This document shows, in pieces, positions 27,726 through 36,996 of a stretch of DNA of 64,000 nucleotides (position 1 is its first letter; the number at the start of each line of letters is the position of its first letter). The position numbers and the translations under genes were made by a program. Below the pieces are notes generated by a model. That model did no database searches and had not been told where the DNA came from. It worked only from the letters and a program-made list of their open reading frames with translations. Source of the stretch: Halosimplex aquaticum (lineage in GTDB: Archaea; Halobacteriota; Halobacteria; Halobacteriales; Haloarculaceae). The stretch covers positions 4,216,001 through 4,280,000 of the forward strand of contig NZ_CP118158.1 in assembly GCF_028747785.1 (NCBI RefSeq), in the 5' to 3' direction.

Positions 27726-28379
27726 ATGCTACAAAACGAACGTAACGAACGAAAACGCGGGCAGGTCGGTATCGGGACGCTCATCGTGTTCATCGCGATG
27801 GTCCTGGTGGCGGCGATCGCAGCGGGCGTACTGATCAACACGGCTGGCTTCCTGCAGACGAAGTCAGAGGAGACAGGGCAGCAGTCGGGACAGCAGGTCA
27901 CCAACCGGCTGCAGGTCGCCGCGTCGACGGGGACCCACCTGGCTGACTCCAAGGTCGGCGTCGTGAACATGACGCTCAAGAAGTCGCCGGGGGCGAGTAA
28001 CATCGACCTCGAGAACGCGACCGTACAGTGGGTCGGTCCGTCCGGGACGTACAACCTGGTCAACGCCAGCGTGGACGCCTCCGGCGCGGACGGTCACTTC
28101 GGTATCGTCCCGTTCAAGGACGCTGACGAATCTCACCCCGTCCTCAACGACCCGGACGACCGCATGGTGATGGTCTTCGACCTCGGTACGGACTCCGTCA
28201 ACAGCGACGACCCGACGTACAGCACCACTCTGACCGGTGACGGATACACGTTCTTCGGCGAACCGGTCCCCGAAGGCGCGTCCGTCAACGTCAAGATCAC
28301 GACGAAGTCCGGTGCGACGACGACGGAACAGCTGACCGTCCCCGAGACGCTCTCGGGCGCCGAAGCGGTTCAGCTCTAA
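27726..28379 (+). CDS. arlB: Archaellin (archaellum filament subunit)
   Basis: 217 residues. Class III signal peptide: basic 'NERNERKRG' with processing expected after G12, leaving 'QVGIGTLIVFIAMVLVAAIA' as the assembly helix of type IV-pilin-like filaments. Beta-rich C-terminal domain. Three N-glycosylation sequons: N81 (NMT), N97 (NAT), N113 (NAS), fitting the S-layer-type glycosylation of haloarchaeal archaellins. Only one archaellin gene is present in this cluster. The Arl motor genes lie 3 kb downstream on the same strand. Confidence 0.95.
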   Translation: MLQNERNERKRGQVGIGTLIVFIAMVLVAAIAAGVLINTAGFLQTKSEETGQQSGQQVTNRLQVAASTGTHLADSKVGVVNMTLKKSPGASNIDLENATVQWVGPSGTYNLVNASVDASGADGHFGIVPFKDADESHPVLNDPDDRMVMVFDLGTDSVNSDDPTYSTTLTGDGYTFFGEPVPEGASVNVKITTKSGATTTEQLTVPETLSGAEAVQL

Positions 28380-28437
28380 ACCTGTCGAAGTCCTTTCATT
28401 CGACGGAACTAAACCCTTTTATCGCAGATAACAGCGT

Positions 28438-29016
28438 ATGGCCAAGGGCGACAACGACCCGTCGGACGCCGAAGACGGCCCCATTCTCTCGCCCGACGAG
28501 CTCGACATCACGCAGGACGAGCACGTCGCGGAGATAGACGACGGCCGGTACGTCGTCTCGCCGGGGGGCCCGATCGACGACGTTCCGACGGTCGACGACG
28601 GGACCGACGAACCGTCGGGGCCGCCGGTCGAACAGGCGACCGACGGCGCCGCCGACCCGCCCGAACTCACCGAGTCCGACGTCCACGCGTTCCTCGAGAC
28701 GCAGTTCGAGGACACGGGGTCCCGGTACGGGTTCGACATCACGGCGACGTTCGACGGGTCGATACAGCAGCGACAGATGGTCTCGAACGACGTGGTGACG
28801 ATCTTCGAGAGCCTCGTGCTCTGGTACGCCCAGCAGATCGACGGGAAGACGCCCGTCGAAGAGGTGCTGGGCATCCTCCTGATGGAGGCGAACGTCCCGG
28901 TCCGCTACCCGCCCGCGAGCCTCCGCCGGCTCCTCGAATCGACGGAGCTGTCTCCCGACGACTCGATCGCCGACCTCATCGCGGCCGTCGGCGACGAGGA
29001 CGGCTTCCGGATCTAA
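28438..29016 (+). CDS. Archaellum-cluster conserved protein, DUF7500-like
   Basis: 192 residues. 'ILSPDELDITQDEHVAEIDD' and 'GRYVVSP' form the DUF7500 N-terminal signature; a disordered acidic/proline stretch follows, then a helical domain (about 80-190, 'VHAFLETQFEDTGSRYGFDI', 'SLVLWYAQQIDGKTPVEEVL'). It is found in haloarchaeal motility clusters. No catalytic motif and no membrane helix. Placement between arlB and cheY suggests a role in archaellum biogenesis or switching; function not established. Confidence 0.75.
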   Translation: MAKGDNDPSDAEDGPILSPDELDITQDEHVAEIDDGRYVVSPGGPIDDVPTVDDGTDEPSGPPVEQATDGAADPPELTESDVHAFLETQFEDTGSRYGFDITATFDGSIQQRQMVSNDVVTIFESLVLWYAQQIDGKTPVEEVLGILLMEANVPVRYPPASLRRLLESTELSPDDSIADLIAAVGDEDGFRI

Positions 29017-29181
29017 TTCGTGAACGAGCCGGTTGGTTCGAGCCGCCGGACCGCGTTCTGGGTCCGGACCGGTCGCCGTTCGACGAACCGTCGGTCGATT
29101 TTCGGCCGAGACGCGGCCGCACGTTGCTATCAATCACGATAATTTACGGGAAGGCTTTATCTTGGTTTTCACAGTACCACA

Positions 29182-29189
29182 GAGGTGAT
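29182..29189 (+). promoter_or_regulatory. Shine-Dalgarno sequence of cheY
   Basis: 'GAGGTGAT' is complementary to the 16S 3' end and lies 7 bases before ATG 29196. Unusual here because many starts in this window look leaderless. It fixes the cheY start; a TATA-like 'GGCTTTATCTT' sits at about 29154-29164. Confidence 0.55.
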
Positions 29190-29195
29190 AGGCCC

Positions 29196-29555
29196 ATGTC
29201 AGACGTATTGATAGCCGACGACTCGGAGTTCATGCGAAACCTCCTGCGGGAGATACTGGAAGAAGACCACAACATCGTCGGGGAGGTGGAGAACGGAGTC
29301 GAAGCGGTCGAGACGTACAAGGAACACGATCCGGACCTCGTGATGATGGACATCGTGATGCCCATCCGCGACGGGATCGAGGCGACCGACGAGATCAAGA
29401 CATCGAACCCCGACGCCAACGTCATCATGTGTACGAGCGTCGGCCAGGAGGAGAAGATGAAAGAGGCGGTCAGAGCGGGCGCCGACGGCTACATCACGAA
29501 ACCGTTCCAGAAGCCCAGCGTGATGGAAGCGATCGAAGACGTCGTCCCCTCATGA
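29196..29555 (+). CDS. cheY: CheY chemotaxis response regulator
   Basis: 119 residues, a single receiver domain: D8/D9 in 'LIADDS', phospho-acceptor D52 in 'LVMMDIVMP', Thr in 'VIMCTSVG', and Lys in 'YITKPFQKP'. CheA phosphorylates it, and archaeal CheY-P acts on the archaellum through CheF. The start at 29196 is supported by the upstream ribosome site; a longer in-frame extension is rejected. Its stop overlaps the cheC start (ATGA). Confidence 0.95.
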   Translation: MSDVLIADDSEFMRNLLREILEEDHNIVGEVENGVEAVETYKEHDPDLVMMDIVMPIRDGIEATDEIKTSNPDANVIMCTSVGQEEKMKEAVRAGADGYITKPFQKPSVMEAIEDVVPS

Positions 29556-30766
29556 AGATCGACGTCCAGTCGCTGGGGACGTTCAACCGCCTGGCCCACG
29601 AGGGCGCCGAGCAGGCTACCCAGTCGCTGTGCCAGATGACCGGCCTCGACGCCGTCGTCGACGTGACGAAGATCACGCTGGTCAACCGCGCGGACGTGGG
29701 CGAGCAGCTGGCCGACGGCGACTACGTCGGCGTTCAGTTCGCGTTCGACGGGGAGCTTGCAGGCGACACGGTCCTGGTGTTCGACCGCGCGGGCAGCGAG
29801 ACGATAGTCGAGTCGCTCGTCCCCGGGGGCTCCGGGGACGACGCGATGGCCCGATCGAGCGTCGAGGAGATCGGCAACATCATGATGAGCGGGTTCATCG
29901 ACGGCTGGGCGGACTTCCTCGAGACGACCATCGAGCACTCGACCCCGAACTACGTCGAGGGCGACGGGACGGCGATGCTCCCGGACCCGCCGAGCGACGA
30001 GGAGCGCGACCACGTGTTCGTCTTCAAGAGCGAGATCGAGTGGGTCGGGGAGTCCGTGAGCTTCTACATCTACATGTTCCCCGAGTACGGCCCGCTCGCG
30101 GACGTGATGTCGCGGACGACCGACACCGAGGACGACGCCATCCCGGTCGACAAGCTCGAGGTCTTCAACGAGATGACCAAGGACGGCACCGCGCAGGCTG
30201 CCGCGAACGTCGAGATGATGACGGGGATCGAGACGGAGGCGGAGGTTACCCAGCTGAGCTTCGCGCCCATCGAGGATGTCCCGAAGCAGGTCGGCACCGA
30301 CACGTACGTCGGGACGGTCGTCGAGTTCACGGGCGTGCCCAGCGGCTTCCTGCTCGTCCTCTTCGACGAGGCGTCGGCCGTCCACATCGCCGAGGCGATG
30401 ATGCCCGTCGAGATGGACGCCGACGAGCTGACCGACCAGCACGAGATGGCGATCGAAGAGCTCGGCAACATCATGACCTCCGGGTTCGTCGACGGCTGGG
30501 CGAACGTGCTCCAGACGTCCGTCGAGCACACGCCCCCGCGGCTAGTCCACGACATGGGCAGCGCCATCGTCGATCCGCTGGCAGCGCAGGTCGGTCAACA
30601 CCAGGAGCACGCCTTCATCATCGACTCGGAGATGCGGACCGACGACATCGAGTTCGGGGCCGAGATCCACGCGCTCCCGAACGAAAAAGAATTACGTCAG
30701 GCGCTTGACGAACTACTCGTCGAACGCGCCGACGAGACCGAGGCCGACGTGGAAAAGATATTCTGA
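29552..30766 (+). CDS. cheC: CheC phosphatase, two fused CheC domains
   Basis: 404 residues, about twice the usual CheC length, made of two CheC domains (about 1-200 and 205-404). Each has a phosphatase-type E-x-x-N helix: 'SVEEIGNIMMSGFIDGWADF' in the first and 'AIEELGNIMTSGFVDGWANV' in the second, so both sites look intact. CheC dephosphorylates CheY-P and is stimulated by CheD, which is the next gene 4 bases downstream. Overlaps cheY. Confidence 0.9.
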   Translation: MKIDVQSLGTFNRLAHEGAEQATQSLCQMTGLDAVVDVTKITLVNRADVGEQLADGDYVGVQFAFDGELAGDTVLVFDRAGSETIVESLVPGGSGDDAMARSSVEEIGNIMMSGFIDGWADFLETTIEHSTPNYVEGDGTAMLPDPPSDEERDHVFVFKSEIEWVGESVSFYIYMFPEYGPLADVMSRTTDTEDDAIPVDKLEVFNEMTKDGTAQAAANVEMMTGIETEAEVTQLSFAPIEDVPKQVGTDTYVGTVVEFTGVPSGFLLVLFDEASAVHIAEAMMPVEMDADELTDQHEMAIEELGNIMTSGFVDGWANVLQTSVEHTPPRLVHDMGSAIVDPLAAQVGQHQEHAFIIDSEMRTDDIEFGAEIHALPNEKELRQALDELLVERADETEADVEKIF

Positions 30767-30769
30767 CAC

Positions 30770-31291
30770 ATGAAGGTGTACGACGGGACCACGGCCGAGA
30801 GCGAACCGGTGGCCGAGCCCGAGCGCATCAAGGTCGGGATCGCCGAGTCGAAGGTCACGACCGGTGACGCCGTGTTGACGACGAGCGGCCTCGGCTCCTG
30901 TCTCGGCGTGGCCGTGTACGACGAACGGGCCGACGTCGCGGGCCTGCTCCACGTCATGCTCCCCTCGATCGACGAGATGGAGGGGAAGAACGGGGCGAAG
31001 TTCGCGGATTCGGGGATACGCGAACTCGTCACCGAGATGGAAGGGCTCGGCGCCGACCGCGAGCGGATGGAAGCGAAGATCGCCGGCGGGAGCGACATGC
31101 TCGACTTCTCGGAGAACGGGTCGGGCATCGGCGTCCGGAACGTCGAACAGGGCCGGCGGACGCTCGAGGAGTTCGACATCCCCGTCGTCGGCGAGGACGT
31201 CGGCGGCGACCACGGTCGGTCGCTCCGACTGGACGCCCGGACCGGCGATCTCATCGTCAAAAGTGCGAACCGCGACGCGATCACGCTGTAA
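30770..31291 (+). CDS. cheD: CheD receptor glutamine deamidase
   Basis: 173 residues. 'LTTSGLGSCLGVAVYDERAD' carries the catalytic Cys and 'VAGLLHVMLPS' the catalytic His; 'KIAGGSDMLDF' and 'GIGVRNVEQGRRTLEE' are further family blocks. It deamidates receptor glutamines and modulates CheC. Last gene of the cheY-cheC-cheD set; a 227-base AT-rich region separates it from the motor operon. Confidence 0.94.
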   Translation: MKVYDGTTAESEPVAEPERIKVGIAESKVTTGDAVLTTSGLGSCLGVAVYDERADVAGLLHVMLPSIDEMEGKNGAKFADSGIRELVTEMEGLGADRERMEAKIAGGSDMLDFSENGSGIGVRNVEQGRRTLEEFDIPVVGEDVGGDHGRSLRLDARTGDLIVKSANRDAITL

Positions 31292-31470
31292 TATCAGAGA
31301 TAGGGAACGTAGGTCTGACGAGCGTCCGACGGGGACGCACTTCACTCTTCAGGGAACACGCTACTTTCGCGCCGAATCTACCGAAATTTACGTCTGACGT
31401 TTCTTTCGCGGCCCCCGGCGTAATTTCAACGTCGGTAGGATCGTATTAACGAGTTTGTTATCAGTAATGA

Positions 31471-31480
31471 TACTAAAAAC
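31471..31480 (+). promoter_or_regulatory. Probable promoter of the arl motor operon
   Basis: 'TACTAAAAAC' within the AT-rich 31292-31518 intergenic region, about 43 bases before arlCE. Weak evidence: several AT-rich boxes are present and I cannot choose decisively. Confidence 0.35.
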
Positions 31481-31518
31481 GGTACATTGAAGGGTATCTG
31501 AGTGAACCTCTGGACGTA

Positions 31519-33147
31519 ATGAGCCTCGTCGCACAGTCGTTCGGCCCCATCGCGCCGGGCGCGTCGGAGGCGCTTCCCGCGCTGCTGGTGATGCTGACCA
31601 GCGGCGCCGTCGGGATGAGCATCCGGCAGATGATCGACATCTTCGGCGACGGCGGTGACGACGGCGACGACGGGGACGAGAGCATGGCCGACGGCGGACT
31701 GATGGCCGAAGAGGGCGACGAAGACGACGACCTCGGCGGCTTCGGCGGGCTGGACGACGACGGCGGGGGCGACGAGTTCGGCGAGTTCGGCGACGACGAC
31801 TTCGGTGACATGGACGAGGGCGGCTCGGACACCGACGAACTCGAACACCGGCTCGACGAGCTGGAGACCGAGGTCGGCAGCCTCTCCTCGACCGTCAACA
31901 CCGTCCGCAACGAGAACGAGCAGATCTCCGAAACCGTCGAAGACGTCGAGGAGAACGTCCGGAAACTCCTCGACATCTACGAGATGGTCACCCGGGGCGT
32001 CAACCCGTTCGCCGACGACATGGAACCCGGCGGGATGGGCGCCGGCGGCGGCGGCGGGAACTTCGGTCTGTTCGACGACGACGACGGCGGCGACGAATCC
32101 GACGACGACCTCGACGACGAGATCGCCAACGCGGACGCGGAGGGCTTCTTCGACGAGGACCTCGTCGAGGACGACGCCGCGCCCGAGGGCAGCGTCGACG
32201 ACGTCATGGGCGGCGGCATGGACGGCGGTGGCGACGCTTTCGAGGACGACGGCGGGACGTTCGACGACGGGTCGCTCGACGAGGGCGACGACTTCGGCGG
32301 CATGGACGACTTCGACGACGGCGGCTTCGACGAGGCCGACGACCTCGATGGAGAGAGTGAGGACATGAGTGAATCCACAGGCGACGGCGAAGGCGGCAAG
32401 TCCTTCGCGGAACTGAAAGACGAGTACGAGTCCGGCGACGCCGAATGGGCGGACGAACTCGACGACGACGAGGGCGACGACTCCCTCGAAGACGACCTCG
32501 GCGACGCCGACGAGCTACTGGACGCCGACGACTCCGAGGAGGAGACCGGCGGCGACCTCGCCGACGACGACCTCTTCGACGAGGTGGTCGAAGACGACGG
32601 GCTGGGAGACGAGGCCGAGACGACCGATCCCGAACCTGAGCCCGAACCCGAACCGGAGCCGGAACCGGCGACTGAACCGGAACCGGAGCCCGCGACTGAA
32701 CCGGAGCCCGACCCCGAACCGGTCGCGGAGCCGGACCCCGAGCCGGAACCGGCAGAGACGGCGACTGCGTCGGCCGATGCCGGCTCGACGAGCGACACCG
32801 GCTCGGACGGGAAGCCGTACCTGGCGACGATGCCGGAGGGGCTCGCGAGCGAACTCGTCGTCGTCGAGTGGCTGGAGTACCTCGTCGACCAGGTCGGCGT
32901 CCGCGAGACGGCGCGGGCCATCGACTACTACGAGACGATCGACTGGGTGTCCGAGCCGGTCGCCGACGACCTGCAGGCATACCTGCGCGGGTTCGACGGG
33001 TCGGGCGGCGAGGGCGGACTCACGATCGACCACCACACCGAGAGCCTGCGCTACATCAGTCAGCTCGACGGTGACGCCGCCGAGGCAGTCGCCCTCTCGA
33101 AGCTTTCGGGGCGCCGCGGAGGTGGTGCCGATGGGCTTCAGCGTTAG
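31519..33147 (+). CDS. arlCE: ArlCE fusion, archaellum cytosolic ring component
   Basis: 542 residues. N-terminal ArlC-like segment with a hydrophobic start ('[20 protein letters not shown]') and a coiled coil ('[20 protein letters not shown]' then '[10 protein letters not shown]'). The long central part is extremely acidic (Asp/Gly/Glu) and ends in a Glu-Pro repeat (about 375-410, mostly 'EPEPEPE' units). The C-terminal ArlD/E domain has '[20 protein letters not shown]' and '[20 protein letters not shown]'. ArlC/D/E form the cytoplasmic ring that links CheF/CheY to the motor. Overlaps arlF by 17 bases. No separate arlD gene in the window. Confidence 0.92.
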   Translation: MSLVAQSFGPIAPGASEALPALLVMLTSGAVGMSIRQMIDIFGDGGDDGDDGDESMADGGLMAEEGDEDDDLGGFGGLDDDGGGDEFGEFGDDDFGDMDEGGSDTDELEHRLDELETEVGSLSSTVNTVRNENEQISETVEDVEENVRKLLDIYEMVTRGVNPFADDMEPGGMGAGGGGGNFGLFDDDDGGDESDDDLDDEIANADAEGFFDEDLVEDDAAPEGSVDDVMGGGMDGGGDAFEDDGGTFDDGSLDEGDDFGGMDDFDDGGFDEADDLDGESEDMSESTGDGEGGKSFAELKDEYESGDAEWADELDDDEGDDSLEDDLGDADELLDADDSEEETGGDLADDDLFDEVVEDDGLGDEAETTDPEPEPEPEPEPEPATEPEPEPATEPEPDPEPVAEPDPEPEPAETATASADAGSTSDTGSDGKPYLATMPEGLASELVVVEWLEYLVDQVGVRETARAIDYYETIDWVSEPVADDLQAYLRGFDGSGGEGGLTIDHHTESLRYISQLDGDAAEAVALSKLSGRRGGGADGLQR

Positions 33148-33559
33148 CGGCTCGGCGGCGCTCATCTTCATCGGTCTGTTCATCGCATTCGGGATGTGGC
33201 AGACGGCCGCCTCGAACAGCTTCGAACGCGTCAGCGAGGCCCAGAGCGACCGCTCGGACGCCGCGCTCGCCGAGAAGAACACCGACGTCGTCATCGACTC
33301 GGCGACCACCTCGAACGGCGACCTGGAGATAACGGCGACCAACACCGGGTCGGTCGCACTGTCGCTCAACCGGACCGACGTCCTCGTGGACAACGAGTAC
33401 CAGACCGGCTGGCAGGGCGACGTCCTCTTCGAGGGCAGCCAGAAGCCGGTCGACCTGTGGGTCCCGGGCGAACAGATCACGATCACCGTCTCGTCGACCG
33501 GCAGCCACGTCAAGCTCGTCACCGAATCCGGCGTCTCCGACTCGGAGGTGGTGAGCTGA
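33131..33559 (+). CDS. arlF: ArlF archaellum stator protein, copy 1
   Basis: 142 residues from ATG 33131 inside the 3' end of arlCE. N-terminal membrane/assembly helix '[20 protein letters not shown]', then a beta-sandwich domain ('[20 protein letters not shown]', '[12 protein letters not shown]'). ArlF with ArlG anchors the motor to the S-layer. The following gene is a second, diverged ArlF starting with the same eight residues. Stop overlaps the next start (TGATG). Confidence 0.9.
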   Translation: MGFSVSGSAALIFIGLFIAFGMWQTAASNSFERVSEAQSDRSDAALAEKNTDVVIDSATTSNGDLEITATNTGSVALSLNRTDVLVDNEYQTGWQGDVLFEGSQKPVDLWVPGEQITITVSSTGSHVKLVTESGVSDSEVVS

Positions 33560-34029
33560 TGGGGTTCAGCGTCAGCGGGTCGCTCGTGGTCGTCCTGCTC
33601 GGCCTGTTCATCGCGCTGGGGGCCTACTACGGGAGCGTCTCCAACGCGATGGAGCGCGTGACCGAGGCCCGCGAGGACCGGACCGACCGCGTCGACCGCG
33701 TCCACGGCACGGCGATCGAGATCACGTCGATCAGTCTGCTCACGGACGCGACCTGTGGCGTTCAGGTCCGGATCAACAACACCGGGGACACGAAGCTCCT
33801 GGTGCCCGACACCGACCTGTTGCTCGACAACGACTACCGGGCGCAGTGGGACGACACCGTCGTCGACGGGACCGTCAACGGGACCGAACCGAACACGAAG
33901 CTGTGGTTCCCGGGGGAACGGCTCACTATCGAGGAGAGCGGCCTCGACACCGCGCCCCGGTCCGTCAAGGTCGTCTCCGGCCCCGGCGTGGCCGACTCAC
34001 AGGAGGTGTCGACGCTCTCATGTTCGTGA
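33559..34029 (+). CDS. Second ArlF-like protein, tandem paralogue
   Basis: 156 residues. Begins '[20 protein letters not shown]', sharing the first eight residues and the helix pattern of the upstream ArlF, and has the same beta-sandwich core ('CGVQVRINNTGDTKLLVPDT', 'LWFPGERLTIEE'). It differs by two Cys (one in 'DATCGVQV', one in the terminal 'LSCS') that could pair outside the cell, and has glycosylation-type NNT/NGT sites. It probably provides a second stator subunit or replaces ArlF under some condition. The tandem copy is unusual as far as I know. Confidence 0.85.
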   Translation: MGFSVSGSLVVVLLGLFIALGAYYGSVSNAMERVTEAREDRTDRVDRVHGTAIEITSISLLTDATCGVQVRINNTGDTKLLVPDTDLLLDNDYRAQWDDTVVDGTVNGTEPNTKLWFPGERLTIEESGLDTAPRSVKVVSGPGVADSQEVSTLSCS

Positions 34030-34071
34030 GCGTCACTCCCCGCTGGGGGTCGGCAACGGAGGTGATCCACC

Positions 34072-34536
34072 GTGGCTAGCGTCTCCGTCTCGCACATGAT
34101 CCTGTTCATCGCCTCGATGCTGGTGGCCGCCAGCGTCGCGGGCGTGTTCACGGACACCGTCGGACAGCTGAGCAACGCGATCGACGACCAGGGACTGCAG
34201 GTCAGCCAGGACGTCCGCACGGACGTCGAGATCATCAGCGACAGCGGCTCGCAGTCGGTGTACAACAGCGCCGGTAACAACAACATCACGCTCCACGTCA
34301 AGAACACGGGCTCGGAGACGCTCGCGGCCGACAAGAGCGCGATCAACGTCTTCGTCAACGGGCAGTTCGAGACGGACGTCGACGTGACCCTGCGAGCCGA
34401 CGGCGTGACCTGGCGACCGGGGACCGTCTTGGAAGTCGAGATCGACCGGTCGGACAGCCCGCTGGCGACCAACAGCGACCACCGCGTCAAGGTGATCGTC
34501 AACGGCGACGAGGAGGTATTCGAGTTCCGAACATGA
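34072..34536 (+). CDS. arlG: ArlG archaellum stator protein
   Basis: 154 residues from GTG 34072 (ATG 34096 is an alternative). N-terminal helix '[19 protein letters not shown]', then an extracellular beta domain with '[20 protein letters not shown]' and '[20 protein letters not shown]'. Forms a heteromeric stator with ArlF on the S-layer side. Starts 42 bases after the second ArlF and overlaps arlH (ATGA). Confidence 0.9.
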   Translation: MASVSVSHMILFIASMLVAASVAGVFTDTVGQLSNAIDDQGLQVSQDVRTDVEIISDSGSQSVYNSAGNNNITLHVKNTGSETLAADKSAINVFVNGQFETDVDVTLRADGVTWRPGTVLEVEIDRSDSPLATNSDHRVKVIVNGDEEVFEFRT

Positions 34537-35294
34537 GCATCGCAACCACCGACCTACTCTCACTGGGACTGAAGGAGCGCGACCGACTGAACAAGGAACT
34601 CGGCGGGGGCATCCCGCCGGGCAGCATCGTCCTCGTCGAGGGCGACTACGGCGCCGGCAAGTCGGCCATCAGCCAGCGGTTCTCCTACGGGTTCTGCGAG
34701 GAGGGCCACACGGTCACGATGCTCTCGACGGAGCTGACGGTCGGCAGCTTCCTCGACCAGATGCACTCGCTGGACTACGGCATGGTCGAGCACCTGCTCG
34801 ACGAGAACATGCTGTTCCTGCACGCCGACATCGGCGACGGGAACACCTTCTCGGGCCAGGAGGAGGAGGGCGACCGGAAGGAACTGCTCAAGCGCCTGAT
34901 GGAGGCGGAGGTCATGTGGGAGTCGGAGGTCGTCATCATCGACACCTTCGACGCCATCCTCCGCAATGACCCCAAGTTCGAGGCGCTGGTCCGCCAGAAC
35001 GACGAGCGCCAGGCCGCCCTGGAGATCATCTCCTTCTTCCGGGACATCATCTCCCAGGGGAAGGTCATCATGCTCACCGTCGACCCCTCGACGCTGGACG
35101 AGGAGGCCATCGGCCCGTTCCGGGCCATCGCCGACGTCTTCCTCGAACTGGAGATGGTCGAGGTCGGCAACGACGTCCGCCGACAGATCAGCGTCCTCCG
35201 CTTCGCGGGCATGGGCGAACAGGTCGGCGACTCCATCGGGTACTCGGTCCGCTCGGGTACCGGCATCGTGATCGAATCGCGCAGCGTCGCGTAA
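34533..35294 (+). CDS. arlH: ArlH, KaiC-like ATP-binding motor regulator
   Basis: 253 residues. Walker A 'GDYGAGKS' (37-44), Walker B region '[18 protein letters not shown]'. RecA-superfamily protein that binds ATP and docks on ArlI within the ArlC/D/E ring. Length and order (G-H-I-J) are standard. Distinct from the KaiC-like ATPase at 25768. Confidence 0.95.
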   Translation: MSIATTDLLSLGLKERDRLNKELGGGIPPGSIVLVEGDYGAGKSAISQRFSYGFCEEGHTVTMLSTELTVGSFLDQMHSLDYGMVEHLLDENMLFLHADIGDGNTFSGQEEEGDRKELLKRLMEAEVMWESEVVIIDTFDAILRNDPKFEALVRQNDERQAALEIISFFRDIISQGKVIMLTVDPSTLDEEAIGPFRAIADVFLELEMVEVGNDVRRQISVLRFAGMGEQVGDSIGYSVRSGTGIVIESRSVA

Positions 35295-35319
35295 CCGACT
35301 CAAGGAGCACAGCACACAC

Positions 35320-36996
35320 ATGACTGACCACGGACGACCCAAACCCTCGGACGAGCTCAGACAGGTCGCATCGCGCCGGCCACACCTGATGGACCACCTG
35401 AAGAAGTTCAAGCAGATCACCGGGGAGTTCCCCACGTTCATCGAGGAGGCCGACGACGACTACGAGTCCCACCGGCCGAACGTCCTCTACCCCGTCGGTG
35501 GCCCCATCTTCTGTCACATCTACGGGGACATCGGCCAGGACATGAAGTACTACGCCATCGAGCCGGAACTCGACGACGAGGAGAAGGTCGTCTTCGAGAA
35601 GGTCCGCAACAAGCTCCTCCAGAAGAGCGTCTCCAAGCCCGCGCCGACCAGCGACAACGAGTACGACGACCGCATCGAGGAGCTCCTCCAGGAGTCCACC
35701 ACCATCAAAACCGGCGCGAGCGACGAGAACGGCGTCCTCTCCCGGTTCAACAGGTTCGCGAACATCGGCAAGGTCGAGGTGACCGAGCACACCTACGAGA
35801 ACATCCTCTACCGGCTCAACCGCGACATCGTCGGGCTCGGCCCGCTCGAACCGGTCATGCGCGACCCGGCGAACGAGGACATCCACGTCATCGGCCCCCA
35901 CGAGTGCCACGTCGACCACGCCGTCTACGGCATGCTCTCGACGACGGTCGACTTCGGCACCCCCGAGGAGTACGACCAGTGGCTCAAGAACATGGGCGAG
36001 CGCATCGGCGACCCCGTCTCCGACTCCGACCCCATCGTCGACTCCACCCTCCCCGACGGGTCGCGTCTCAACCTCATCTACTCCGACGACGTGTCCGTCA
36101 AGGGCCCCTCGCTCACCATCCGTCAGGGCGACGACGTGCCGCTCTCGATCTTCCAGATTACGAAGTGGGGGACGCTCTCCCCGCAACTGGCGGCGTACCT
36201 CTGGCTCTGCCTGGAGAACGAGCAGACGGTCTTCGTCGTCGGGGAGACGGCGTCAGGGAAGACGACGACGCTGAACTCCATCATGGCGTTCATCCCCCGA
36301 GACGCGAAGATCTACACCGCGGAGGACACCGCAGAGGTCCTGCCGCCCCACGACACGTGGCAGAAGCTCCTGACTCGCGAGGGCGAGGACGAGGGCTCCA
36401 GCGTCGACATGTTCGACCTCGTCGCGGCCGCGCTGCGTTCGCGCCCCGACTACATCATCGTCGGTGAGGTCCGTGGCGAAGAGGGTCGCATGGCGTTCCA
36501 GGCCGCCCAGACGGGCCACCCGGTCATGCTGACCTTCCACGCGAGCGACATCGTCTCGATGATCCAGCGCTTCACCGGCGAGCCGATCAACGTCCCCGAG
36601 ACGTTCATGGACGTGGCCGACGTGGCGCTGTTCCAGAACCGCGTCAAGCAGGGCGACCAGGTCCTGCGCCGAGTCACCTCGGTCCAGGAGATCGAGGGGT
36701 ACTCCAAGGAGATGGACGGGGTCGTCACCCGCCAGTCGTTCTACTGGGACCCCGTCGAGGACGAGATCATCTTCCAGGGGATGAACAACTCGTTCGTCCT
36801 CGAAGAGCAGATCGCGACCCTGCTGGGCTACGAGGACACCCGCGACATCTACGACGACCTGAACTTCCGCGCGAGCGTCATCGAGCGGGCGATCCAGGAG
36901 GGCATCCTCGGCTATCACGAGGTCAACGAACTGATCGAGGACTTCCAGCGCGACGGCGTCGAGGGACTCCCCTTCGACATCCACCGGGAGAACTGA
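35320..36996 (+). CDS. arlI: ArlI, archaellum assembly and rotation ATPase
   Basis: 558 residues, type II/IV secretion ATPase family. Walker A 'GETASGKT' (308-315), Asp box/Walker B '[14 protein letters not shown]', His box '[16 protein letters not shown]'. The N-terminal 260 residues include '[20 protein letters not shown]'. It powers both filament assembly and rotation. Overlaps arlJ by one base. Confidence 0.96.
   Translation: MTDHGRPKPSDELRQVASRRPHLMDHLKKFKQITGEFPTFIEEADDDYESHRPNVLYPVGGPIFCHIYGDIGQDMKYYAIEPELDDEEKVVFEKVRNKLLQKSVSKPAPTSDNEYDDRIEELLQESTTIKTGASDENGVLSRFNRFANIGKVEVTEHTYENILYRLNRDIVGLGPLEPVMRDPANEDIHVIGPHECHVDHAVYGMLSTTVDFGTPEEYDQWLKNMGERIGDPVSDSDPIVDSTLPDGSRLNLIYSDDVSVKGPSLTIRQGDDVPLSIFQITKWGTLSPQLAAYLWLCLENEQTVFVVGETASGKTTTLNSIMAFIPRDAKIYTAEDTAEVLPPHDTWQKLLTREGEDEGSSVDMFDLVAAALRSRPDYIIVGEVRGEEGRMAFQAAQTGHPVMLTFHASDIVSMIQRFTGEPINVPETFMDVADVALFQNRVKQGDQVLRRVTSVQEIEGYSKEMDGVVTRQSFYWDPVEDEIIFQGMNNSFVLEEQIATLLGYEDTRDIYDDLNFRASVIERAIQEGILGYHEVNELIEDFQRDGVEGLPFDIHREN

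Noticed and set aside
32640..32760. Glu-Pro repeat as a possible minisatellite or recombination artefact
   Set aside because: It keeps the reading frame and is a known type of linker in haloarchaeal proteins; reported only as a feature of ArlCE.
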